Source of the DNA: Planctomycetota bacterium
GTDB taxonomy: Bacteria; Planctomycetota; B129-G9
Reading direction: 5' to 3'
Assembly (NCBI GenBank): GCA_030622295.1
Contig: JAUXGI010000043.1
Coordinates: forward strand, 1 to 7,658
DNA: 7,658 nt
In this document: piece by piece, positions 1 through 4,719 of the stretch
Numbering within the stretch: position 1 is the first letter of the stretch
How the letters are laid out: every line of letters starts with the position of its first letter
Translations under genes and position numbers: made by a program
The notes under the pieces: model-generated
The model's input: only the letters and a program-made list of their open reading frames with translations
Told to the model about the DNA's origin: nothing
The model's database searches: none

Positions 1-68
1 AACAATGTAGCACCGTCATCATCTTCCAAAAGATACATATGTGAACCGATGTTGGCAACTATCTTCAT
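1..68 (-). CDS. Hypothetical protein, N-terminal fragment (cut by window edge)
   Basis: Reading from the ATG at 68 down to the window edge gives an open frame of 22 codons that begins MKIVANIGSHMYLLEDDDG. The ATG overlaps the stop of the gene before it in an ATGA arrangement (65-68), which is typical of translationally coupled genes and is the main argument that both are real. The alternation of short hydrophobic stretches and a DDDG turn suggests the first strands of a small beta-rich protein. That is a weak impression from a fragment. No family is recognised. The DNA is AT-richer than the adjacent purF gene. Confidence 0.45.
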   Translation of the reverse strand, partial: MKIVANIGSHMYLLEDDDGATL

Positions 69-226
69 GGTTTTTCTACGCTCCATTTGATACCATGTTT
101 CCTCAAAAGTTTCAGCAGTTCATCAGATGGTGGCCGATGTAAAACAACCTCACTGATATCGGCCACGGTCACGCCCCCATGTATTTGAGCCTCAACATAA
201 CCTTCAACACGCATCTTATTACTCAT
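65..226 (-). CDS. Small hypothetical protein, 53 aa
   Basis: The 53-residue product starts MSNKMRVEGYVEAQIHGG and ends HGIKWSVEKP. It looks like a small mixed alpha/beta protein with a helical, basic C-terminal third (DELLKLLRKHGIKW). No family is recognised. An upstream in-frame ATG at 253 would add nine residues (MGGSQSDTY), and an internal ATG at 214 is also possible. None of the three has a convincing Shine-Dalgarno sequence; a G-run at about 246-251 lies 19 nt from the ATG at 226, which is too far. The stop overlaps the start of the next gene by 4 bp, so the two are probably one unit. GC over 1-240 is about 42% by hand count, against about 65% in the last part of purF. This suggests a separate origin from purF. 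A toxin-antitoxin-like pair is possible on size and overlap alone, but no motif supports it. Confidence 0.5.
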   Translation of the reverse strand: MSNKMRVEGYVEAQIHGGVTVADISEVVLHRPPSDELLKLLRKHGIKWSVEKP

Positions 227-354
227 GTATGTATCACTTTGACTACCCCCCATTTTTTGCACAGGGTGTAATGAGAGGATTTTACTTGCTTGTGCCCTCG
301 GGCGCGGCAAGCGGATGGAAGGCGCAGCCCGACCGAGGCCTGCAACTCGCGCTG

Positions 355-1848
355 CTATTGTCTCCGGGGCCGGGGATCGAAGGCGAACTGTTGCTGGATG
401 CTGAGCCTGTCGCGCTCGATGGCCTGGAGCATCTCCTCGGACAAGTCTCCGGTAGGGTAGTCGCCGTCGAAGCAGGCCGCGCAGAATCGCTCTATGTCGG
501 GGTTGCCCTCTCCGGCGGCGCGGCACATGGGCTCGACGTCCTGGTAGAGCAGGTAGTCGGCGCCGACCAGTTCCCTGATGGTCTGCACGGAACGGTTGCG
601 GGCGATGAACTCGCCCCGCGTCATCATGTCTATGCCGTAGAAGCAGGGGAACTTGAGGGGCGCTGAGTATGACGCGAAATAGACCTTGCGCGCTCCGGCA
701 TGGCGGGCGATTTCAATCAACTCCTTGACCGTGTTGCCGCGGACTATGGAGTCGTCGACTATGAGGACATCCTTGCCTTCGAATTCCAACTGGATTGCAT
801 TGAGTTTGTGCCGGACGAACAGTCTGCGGTTCACCTGTCCGGGCATGATGAAGGTGCGGCCGATGTACCTGTTTTTGACGAGGGCTTCACGGTAGGGCAG
901 GTTGAGTTTTCGCGCCATTGCGATGGCGGCGGGACGCGCGGATTCGGGCACCGGTATTACGACCTCCGGCATGGGCGCGCCGACTTCCAGCCACTTCTCA
1001 CCGAGGCATTCCCCCAGTCGCAGGCGGGTCTTGTAGACGCTTATCCTGTCTATGAAGGAGTCGGGCCGTGCGAAGTAAATCCACTCGAAGATGCACGGCC
1101 GGTGCTGCCGCTCGACCAGGCGCTTCCTGTGCATCCGGCGGTCGTTGTCGATGAAGACGACCTCGCCGGGCATGATATCCGAGGTGTTGTGGAAGTCCAG
1201 CAGGTCCAGCACCACGCTCTCCGACGCGACGCAGTATGAGACATCGCCTTTTACCCTGCGTTCGCCCACGATGATGGGCTTGATGCCGTGCGGGTCGCGG
1301 AACGCGACCAGTCCGCCGCCGTTGACGTAGGCGACTACCGAGTAGGAGCCCTCGACGCGGTCGAAAACCGTCTGCACCGCCCGGTATATCACCTCCGGTG
1401 TTATCTCGTCGGCTTTCTGCCTTCGCAGTCCGTCGGCGAAGACGTTGAGTATGATTTCCACATCGCAGTCGGAGTTGAGGTGTCGCTGGTCGCGGCGCTG
1501 GAGTTCTTCGCGGAGGGCGATGTAATTAATGACGTTGCCATTGTGTGCCATGGCGATGCCGTACGGCACGTTGGCGAAAAACGGCTGGGCGTCCTCACCG
1601 GTACCCGCGCCCATGGTGGGATAGCGCACGTGGCCCAGCCCGACATTGCCCAGGAGCCTCTCAGTATAGGGCTCGGTGAAGATGTCTCTTACAAGCCCAC
1701 CTCCCTTGACCACGTGGAATCTGGAGCCGTCGAAGGTTAATATGCCCGCGGCGTCTTGCCCGCGGTGCTGTATGGCCAGCAAGCCGTCATAGACCTGGCG
1801 GACGACGTTTTCGCCTTCCACACCGAGAATACCGATAAAGCCGCACAT
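355..1848 (-). CDS. purF: Amidophosphoribosyltransferase (glutamine PRPP amidotransferase)
   Basis: PurF catalyses the committed step of de novo purine synthesis: PRPP plus glutamine gives 5-phosphoribosylamine. The 497 residues are full length for the family. The N-terminal Ntn glutaminase domain begins directly MCGFIGI, so the nucleophile is Cys2 exposed by Met removal, without the 11-residue propeptide of the B. subtilis enzyme. HRGQDAAG (28-35), GHVRY (72-76) and AHNGN (101-105) are the expected glutaminase motifs. The phosphoribosyltransferase half carries NRYIGRTF (326-333) and the PRPP-binding loop VLIVDDSIVRGNT (361-373). Cys252 (RPCIFEWIYFARPDS), Cys402 (FPCFYG), Cys456 and Cys459 (FCAACF) match the four [4Fe-4S] ligands of the Bacillus-type enzyme. 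The start at 1848 has AAGAGG about 10 nt upstream. The 110-nt leader holds an inverted repeat at 1898-1923. No clear intrinsic terminator follows the stop. Confidence 0.97.
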   Translation of the reverse strand: MCGFIGILGVEGENVVRQVYDGLLAIQHRGQDAAGILTFDGSRFHVVKGGGLVRDIFTEPYTERLLGNVGLGHVRYPTMGAGTGEDAQPFFANVPYGIAMAHNGNVINYIALREELQRRDQRHLNSDCDVEIILNVFADGLRRQKADEITPEVIYRAVQTVFDRVEGSYSVVAYVNGGGLVAFRDPHGIKPIIVGERRVKGDVSYCVASESVVLDLLDFHNTSDIMPGEVVFIDNDRRMHRKRLVERQHRPCIFEWIYFARPDSFIDRISVYKTRLRLGECLGEKWLEVGAPMPEVVIPVPESARPAAIAMARKLNLPYREALVKNRYIGRTFIMPGQVNRRLFVRHKLNAIQLEFEGKDVLIVDDSIVRGNTVKELIEIARHAGARKVYFASYSAPLKFPCFYGIDMMTRGEFIARNRSVQTIRELVGADYLLYQDVEPMCRAAGEGNPDIERFCAACFDGDYPTGDLSEEMLQAIERDRLSIQQQFAFDPRPRRQ

Positions 1849-1897
1849 CTATGGATTGCCTCTTGAAGAAAGTCCGAAATGACAGGATAGGGATGGA

Positions 1898-1923
1898 GAC
1901 ACGTTAAGGACCTTTGTTGTGTC
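1898..1923. promoter_or_regulatory. Inverted repeat in the purF leader
   Basis: GACAC (1898-1902) and GTGTC (1919-1923) flank a central AAGGxCCTT, giving an interrupted dyad about 50-75 bp upstream of the purF start. It could be an operator or a weak RNA stem. The spacing on the two sides of the centre differs by one base, and it matches neither the E. coli PurR site nor a clean Bacillus PurBox pair. I call it only as a candidate. Confidence 0.25.
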
Positions 1924-1959
1924 AGGTGAAGGCTTCGGTTTCCGCACGATAATCGCGCA

Positions 1960-2163
1960 TCACTTGAGCAGCAGGAGTATGCTCCTGCCTTTTCGCTCGA
2001 GGTTCACCTTATCCTCTCGGGCCAGCCAGCCGATGGCCTGGTCGAACAGCGCACCTTTGACCTTCGTGCCGCTCTTGACCTTTGCCATCGTCAGGGATTT
2101 GCCCCTGTTCTTGTCGAGAAAACGGTATATCTTGCCTGCGGCGGCACCTATTTCACAATTCAT
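1960..2163 (-). CDS. Small winged helix-turn-helix protein (DUF2582-like)
   Basis: The 67-residue product has the pattern of the short winged-helix family DUF2582: a first helix (AAAGKIYRFLDKN), a second segment (SLTMAKVKSGTKV), a recognition-type helix ending in the family's typical GWLAREDKV, and a C-terminal beta wing (NLERKGRSILLLLK). Members are presumed DNA-binding, but their targets are generally unknown. The start at 2163 (MNCEIGAAAG) is preferred over the in-frame ATG at 2217. It has a strong GGAGGGGGGAG ribosome binding site (GGAGG at 2172-2176, 8 nt spacing) and begins where the family homology begins. The 2217 start would lie within about 10 nt of the predicted transcription start. 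The gene has its own promoter at 2234-2262 and lies 110 nt upstream of purF in the same orientation, so co-transcription with purF is possible. Confidence 0.8.
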   Translation of the reverse strand: MNCEIGAAAGKIYRFLDKNRGKSLTMAKVKSGTKVKGALFDQAIGWLAREDKVNLERKGRSILLLLK

Positions 2164-2233
2164 GACTCCCCCCTCCCCCAAAAAACGGCAAGGACAAGCA
2201 CAGGTATCGTGCAACACTTCTCAAGGAGCGACA

Positions 2234-2262
2234 ATTATACTCGCCCAGGGGCGACTTTGCAA
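2234..2262 (-). promoter_or_regulatory. Sigma70-type promoter for the winged-helix gene
   Basis: On the minus strand, TTGCAA (2262-2257) and a perfect TATAAT (2239-2234) are separated by exactly 17 bp. Transcription would start near 2227 and leave a 5' leader of about 63 nt before the ATG at 2163. The spacer contains the palindrome described separately. Confidence 0.75.
2241..2254. promoter_or_regulatory. Perfect palindrome inside the promoter spacer, operator candidate
   Basis: TCGCCC and GGGCGA form a perfect 6-bp inverted repeat with a 2-bp centre, lying wholly between the -35 and -10 elements. A dimeric repressor bound here would block RNA polymerase. The neighbouring winged-helix protein is an obvious candidate for autoregulation, but that is inference from position. 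Confidence 0.4.
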
Positions 2263-2338
2263 TGAAAATCAAAAGGCGGCATTTGTGCGGGCGCACTTCA
2301 GAAATGTGGGTAACCCTTTCCCCGTCCAGCGCACACCA

Positions 2339-3286
2339 TCAGGCATCGAAATTCTCCGGCGGCTTCTGATTCAGAAACGATTCGTCATCCTGTGGCGGCT
2401 TTTTTTCTTCGGGCTGCCGCTTGCCGGGCGTTTCTTCCGGCGCTTCCTCCTCTTCATTGCCCATAGCGCTTTCTACAAGACGCTTCTGGTACTCCTCGCG
2501 CATGGCGTGGAAGTTCTTCCGTATAACCTGCGGCTTGGGTACGTTCGGTATGGCTTCTCGCGAGCCGCCGACGGAATTTACAATCAGGTCGCCGAAGCGG
2601 AAAATCCGCTCGATTATCTTCTGCTCACCCGAGATTTGATCATATTTGTCAAACGGCAGGTCCCAAAAAAAGTGCGAGAAAAAACCCGCGTTGATTATCA
2701 GGCGCTTATTTGTGAGGATATAGCGCGTCATGTGCCAGCACAGGTAAAGGTAGGCGCCCAGGGGCACCGCGGTGATGACGGCGTAATACCAGAATGGCGC
2801 ATGCTCGAAAGCAAAAAGCCCCAATACAATTCCAAGGACTATTACGCCGATCATCAAGTATTTTTCCATGGTGTAGCAGTTTGCCTGGCGCTGCCTGCTC
2901 TTCCGGGCGGGCACCTTATCCCCGTTTTCCTTCTTCAGTTTTCCCTCGCGGCTCTTCTGTGGTTTGGGCGGTTTACCCTCCTCCGCGCGCTTTGCGGCGC
3001 TCCTCCGCTGCAATATCTTGACGAGGATAAAGGTAGTGACTATCAAAAAAATCAGGCCGCCCAGTATCGCGATTGTCTGGTGTACCGGTTCGCGAAGCCA
3101 GCTATCCGCCGCCGGCGGGAATAATTTCCCGAACAGCAACTCGTCACGAAACGCGTAAAAACCCCATGAGCCGAAATACGCCACGGCCCCCACCAGAACG
3201 CAGGCAAGGAATGCCGGAACCAACACGGCGATCTTCGACTGGCGCACCTCGACAATAATTTTTTCGTCGTCCTGCAAATCCAACAT
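2339..3286 (-). CDS. Membrane-anchored bacterial PH-domain protein (DUF304/bPH2-like)
   Basis: The 315-residue product has four likely membrane segments (about 19-42, 69-91, 143-160 and 165-185). They are followed by a PH-like domain (about 186-265) with the typical opening TRYILTNKRLIINAGFFSH, then the FDKYDQISGEQ and FGDLIVNSVGG strands. This is the usual arrangement of bacterial membrane-flanked PH (DUF304, YdbS/YdbT-like) proteins, whose molecular role is mostly unknown. Two parts are unusual. A strongly basic hydrophilic linker (about 93-135, rich in K, R and P) separates the second and third membrane segments. A tail (about 275-315) rich in E, P and K is probably disordered. The start at 3286 is fixed by GGAGG (3292-3296) 5 nt upstream. 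A good promoter lies at 3332-3360. The gene is transcribed toward the winged-helix gene but is separated from it by 120 nt containing that gene's own promoter. Confidence 0.82.
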   Translation of the reverse strand: MLDLQDDEKIIVEVRQSKIAVLVPAFLACVLVGAVAYFGSWGFYAFRDELLFGKLFPPAADSWLREPVHQTIAILGGLIFLIVTTFILVKILQRRSAAKRAEEGKPPKPQKSREGKLKKENGDKVPARKSRQRQANCYTMEKYLMIGVIVLGIVLGLFAFEHAPFWYYAVITAVPLGAYLYLCWHMTRYILTNKRLIINAGFFSHFFWDLPFDKYDQISGEQKIIERIFRFGDLIVNSVGGSREAIPNVPKPQVIRKNFHAMREEYQKRLVESAMGNEEEEAPEETPGKRQPEEKKPPQDDESFLNQKPPENFDA

Positions 3287-3319
3287 CTCAACCTCCGCAA
3301 ATCGGACATTTATCCTGTA

Positions 3320-3329
3320 TCCTGCAGGA
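3320..3329. promoter_or_regulatory. Palindrome at the transcription start of the PH-domain gene
   Basis: TCCTGCAGGA is a perfect 10-bp palindrome placed at about +1 of the predicted promoter (3332-3360), within a longer imperfect dyad TGTCCTGCAGGATACA. Its position suits a repressor site, but a 10-bp palindrome alone is weak evidence. Confidence 0.25.
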
Positions 3330-3331
3330 CA

Positions 3332-3360
3332 ATTCTAACCGCTTGCCGTCGCATGGTCAA
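3332..3360 (-). promoter_or_regulatory. Sigma70-type promoter for the PH-domain gene
   Basis: On the minus strand, TTGACC (3360-3355) and TAGAAT (3337-3332) each match the consensus at five of six bases and are separated by exactly 17 bp. Transcription would start near 3325, giving a leader of about 40 nt. The inserted element at 3417-3608 lies just upstream, so it has not disrupted this promoter but could affect upstream regulation. Confidence 0.72.
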
Positions 3361-3407
3361 CGCAGGATGATTCAATTGTGCAACTTTGTTGCTGCTGTGC
3401 TTCAGGA

Positions 3408-3416
3408 ATTTGCTTG
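3408..3416 (+). repeat. Target-site duplication, left copy
   Basis: ATTTGCTTG directly abuts the outer end of the left terminal inverted repeat and is identical to 3609-3617 on the other side of the element. Confidence 0.8.
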
Positions 3417-3608
3417 GGGAGCATTAGAGAATTGCTGGTGGTTTGGGTCGGACCGCATGCAATGGTGACTGTCCCCTTTACGGAGCCGGGCCCGATTTAT
3501 CGGGGTCGGCTCGTAGAAGGGGACTGTCTCCGCCTGAGGCGGATTGCGGATCGGGGGAGAGGCTGCTATTTCCCCCCTCGTTTTTACCAGCAATTCTTTA
3601 ATGCTCCC
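3417..3608. mobile_element. MITE-like non-autonomous element, 192 bp
   Basis: The left end (3417-3440, beginning GGGAGCATTA and ending GAATTGCTGGTG) and the right end (3585-3608) are inverted copies that match at 22 of 24 positions; the differences are at the 11th and 24th base. A perfect 9-bp direct repeat, ATTTGCTTG, immediately flanks both ends, as expected of a target-site duplication. The interior holds no plausible gene. It contains a 22-bp imperfect inverted repeat (3467-3488 with 3507-3528), a central CCCGAT/ATCGGG stem (3491-3502 region), a TCCGCCT/AGGCGGA hairpin (3529-3543), and a GGGGGA/TCCCCC pair. This makes it a miniature transposable element mobilised by a transposase encoded elsewhere. 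A 9-bp duplication and GG-starting ends occur in several insertion-sequence families, so I do not assign a family. Confidence 0.82.
3467..3528. repeat. Nested REP-like hairpin inside the MITE
   Basis: GACTGTCCCCTT plus TACGGAGCCG (3467-3488) pairs with the inverted copy at 3507-3528 (CGGCTCGTAGAAGGGGACTGTC) with few mismatches, around an inner CCCGAT-TT-ATCGGG stem. GGGGACTGTC-type palindromes are the sort of motif seen as dispersed extragenic repeats in many bacterial genomes. That this copy belongs to such a family is inference. Confidence 0.6.
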
Positions 3609-3617
3609 ATTTGCTTG
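3609..3617 (+). repeat. Target-site duplication, right copy
   Basis: ATTTGCTTG directly abuts the outer end of the right terminal inverted repeat and is identical to 3408-3416. Removing the element and one copy restores a continuous empty site reading CAGGA-ATTTGCTTG-AGCG. Confidence 0.8.
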
Positions 3618-3657
3618 AGCGTGCTTGCCCGCACCGGCAACATCTTGTACGGTGGAA

Positions 3658-3699
3658 TCGGTCTTCGGTCTTCGGTCTTCGGTCTTCGGTCTTCGGTCT
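3658..3699. repeat. Heptanucleotide tandem repeat, six copies of GTCTTCG
   Basis: Forty-two bases are an uninterrupted, perfect array of the 7-mer TCGGTCT (in phase GTCTTCG; CGAAGAC on the other strand). Seven is not a multiple of three, so all frames read through it as SSVFGLR-like or RRPKTED-like text. That produces false reading frames here. The array lies in intergenic DNA between the MITE and the terminator hairpin. Confidence 0.9.
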
Positions 3700-3709
3700 C
3701 AGCGCTATC

Positions 3710-3793
3710 GTGAGCCGCAAACAGGAAACAATCATACTCCTTGTCATCCTCGCCGCAGGCATTGTCGCGTACCGCGTCAGGCGGCTCAAATGA
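3710..3793 (+). CDS. Possible 27-aa single-pass membrane peptide
   Basis: A GTG at 3710 opens a 27-codon frame reading MSRKQETIILLVILAAGIVAYRVRRLK in two parts: a short polar N-terminus, a hydrophobic core of about 16 residues (7-22), and a basic C-terminus (RVRRLK). The shape is that of a tiny single-pass membrane protein. No ribosome binding site is apparent, the heptamer array lies directly upstream, and the stop runs straight into the hairpin at 3795. It could equally be chance, or the decayed end of an older gene broken up by the repeats. It is the only plus-strand candidate in the window. Confidence 0.2.
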   Translation: MSRKQETIILLVILAAGIVAYRVRRLK

Positions 3794-3835
3794 AAACTGT
3801 CGCGGCAAGGGGGCTGACCCCTTATCGCGACAGTT
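3788..3835 (-). terminator. Rho-independent terminator of the phage-like operon
   Basis: On the minus strand, AACTGTCGCG and CGCGACAGTT form a perfect 10-bp outer stem (3835-3826 with 3804-3795). A 2x2 internal loop and a 6-bp AAGGGG/CCCCTT inner stem follow. The stem is followed by TTTTCATTT (3796-3788), a fair U-tract. It lies about 20 nt after the stop of the 120-aa gene, at the right place to end the six-gene operon. The ACTGTC and GGGGCTGACCCC motifs also resemble dispersed palindromic repeats, so it may be a repeat serving as a terminator. Confidence 0.7.
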
Positions 3836-3854
3836 CAGAAGTGGGTGTGGTCGG

Positions 3855-4217
3855 CTAATGCTCTTGAGCCAGTCGTACCTTTATGTCTGTGAGGTCCGAC
3901 ATAATCACGTCGAGTTTCTGGTTTACCTTGTCGGTTTCTCTGCGATTGCGTTCGGCCATTTCCTTGAGTTTCGCACTGGTTTCACGGTCTATGTCCATGC
4001 GAACGGTCAGCACGTCGGTCTTGGCGGCCGAGGCTGACAGCCTGATGTCCGACATCTGGGCCTGAACATGCGCGTACTGTCGCGCCTGTTCGCTCTGGCT
4101 GAGCAACTCGCGCCCCCAGTAGCCGCTGCCAAGCCCTATCAGCAGCCCCGCCAGGGCGAGGAGCGCCCCGGGGTTCGTGTGCCACGTATTTCCAGGTACC
4201 GTGTTCGCAGGTTTCAT
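3855..4217 (-). CDS. Membrane-anchored coiled-coil protein, 120 aa (i-spanin- or holin-accessory-like)
   Basis: The start at 4217 (MKPANTVPGN) overlaps the preceding stop as ATGA and has AGAGG upstream (in the end of the previous gene), so it is preferred over the longer in-frame reading from 4319. A single hydrophobic segment (about 18-34, GALLALAGLLIGLGSGYWG) is followed by a long polar helical region (about 40-118) with heptad-like spacing (DRETSAKLKEMAERNRRETD, KLDVIMSDLTDIKVRL). An N-terminal anchor plus coiled coil is the layout of phage inner-membrane spanins and some holin-associated proteins. No family signature is recognised, so the lysis role is inferred from layout and position. 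It is the last gene of the operon, just before the hairpin at 3788-3835. Confidence 0.72.
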   Translation of the reverse strand: MKPANTVPGNTWHTNPGALLALAGLLIGLGSGYWGRELLSQSEQARQYAHVQAQMSDIRLSASAAKTDVLTVRMDIDRETSAKLKEMAERNRRETDKVNQKLDVIMSDLTDIKVRLAQEH

Positions 4218-4435
4218 TTGTGTTTCCTCTCGGCTATGCGTTTCACGATGTTGATGATGAAGGCTGCGACACCTCCGGCGGTCAGGCTCACCTCGCGCTT
4301 GACTTCCTTGTTGTCGCACCTCTCAATCGCGTCGACGACTATCTGCAAGCCGCGCTTCAGGCCGACTGAAGCAATTATGAGAACAATCCATACCGCGATT
4401 TCTATCGCAATCCGTATCATCTCTTCGTTTTCCAT
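4214..4435 (-). CDS. Small membrane protein, 73 aa, holin-like
   Basis: The product has an acidic N-terminus (MENEEM), a hydrophobic helix (about 9-25, IAIEIAVWIVLIIASVG), a polar middle with a single Cys (VDAIERCDNKEVKRE), a second weaker hydrophobic stretch (about 51-64, LTAGGVAAFIINIV) and a very basic tail (KRIAERKHK). Small size, one or two membrane segments and a charged basic C-terminus are common to phage holins, which make the holes that release endolysin. Sequence alone does not prove this. The start at 4435 has GAGGTG upstream that overlaps the stop of the preceding gene (8-nt gap). Its stop overlaps the next start by 4 bp. Confidence 0.75.
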   Translation of the reverse strand: MENEEMIRIAIEIAVWIVLIIASVGLKRGLQIVVDAIERCDNKEVKREVSLTAGGVAAFIINIVKRIAERKHK

Positions 4436-4443
4436 GGTTCACC

Positions 4444-4719
4444 TCACACGCTCAGAAAGACCAGTCCCTTCTTCAGCAGGGTTTCCACGAGCCCCACGGC
4501 GGCCTCGAAGAGGGCTGCCCGACCTTCGTCGACCTTTATGGCCTGCCGAACCTCTTCAATGATGGCGGCCATCTCCTCATCGGCAACAGCGACTTCCTGC
4601 AACTGGAGTCCCTCCAGGTTCGGCGTGCCGCTCGTGGAGTAGGGTTCAGCCGCGGCAATGAACTCTTTCACCTTTGCGACTGCACCTTCGACTATTTGCA
4701 TTCTCGTTGTGTTGTTCAT
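4444..4719 (-). CDS. Hypothetical helical protein, 91 aa
   Basis: No family is recognised. The protein is predicted to be mostly helical: MQIVEGAVAKVKEFIAAAEP (7-26), a short polar link with PYSTSGTPN, an acidic helical stretch (about 43-62, VAVADEEMAAIIEEVRQAIK), and a hydrophobic C-terminal helix (FEAAVGLVETLLKKGLVFLSV, 71-91). It lacks a signal peptide and a convincing membrane segment, so it is probably cytoplasmic or part of a particle. Its ATG overlaps the stop of the lipoprotein gene as ATGA, and the ribosome binding site GGAGGAAGG lies inside the 3' end of that gene. The two are therefore translationally coupled. Confidence 0.75.
   Translation of the reverse strand: MNNTTRMQIVEGAVAKVKEFIAAAEPYSTSGTPNLEGLQLQEVAVADEEMAAIIEEVRQAIKVDEGRAALFEAAVGLVETLLKKGLVFLSV

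Noticed and set aside
300..354. Inverted GCCTCGG/CCGAGGGC segments after the purF stop as a terminator
   Set aside because: The stem is interrupted and the loop large, and no U-tract follows on the minus strand.
1870..1955. CCGAAAT and CCGAAGC motifs upstream of purF as PurBoxes
   Set aside because: Each matches the Bacillus PurBox only in its CCGAA core, and they are not in the expected paired inverted arrangement.
1971..1988. GCAGGAG-TATG-CTCCTGC hairpin followed by CTTTTCG on the plus strand
   Set aside because: It lies inside the 3' coding end of the winged-helix gene, and no plus-strand transcript is expected there. On the minus strand it has no U-tract.
2164..2217. Upstream ATG (2217) as start of the winged-helix protein
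   Set aside because: It would lie within about 10 nt of the predicted transcription start, leaving no room for a ribosome binding site, and it adds residues outside the family.
1919..3124. Plus-strand open frame of 401 codons opposite the winged-helix and PH-domain genes
   Set aside because: It lies antisense to two recognisable proteins and across both of their promoters. The translation has no family resemblance.
3658..3699. Short regular repeats as a CRISPR array
   Set aside because: The units are 7 bp with no spacers, so this is a simple tandem array.
3584..3808. Minus-strand frames translating as TEDRRPKTEDRRP
   Set aside because: This text is the heptamer array read through. The flanks show no protein-like pattern and cross the MITE end.
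3855..4319. Longer reading of the 120-aa gene from an ATG at 4319
   Set aside because: The extra N-terminus lies entirely within the preceding gene in another frame and is arginine-rich. The ATGA-overlapping start at 4217 with its ribosome binding site and a clean membrane segment is better.
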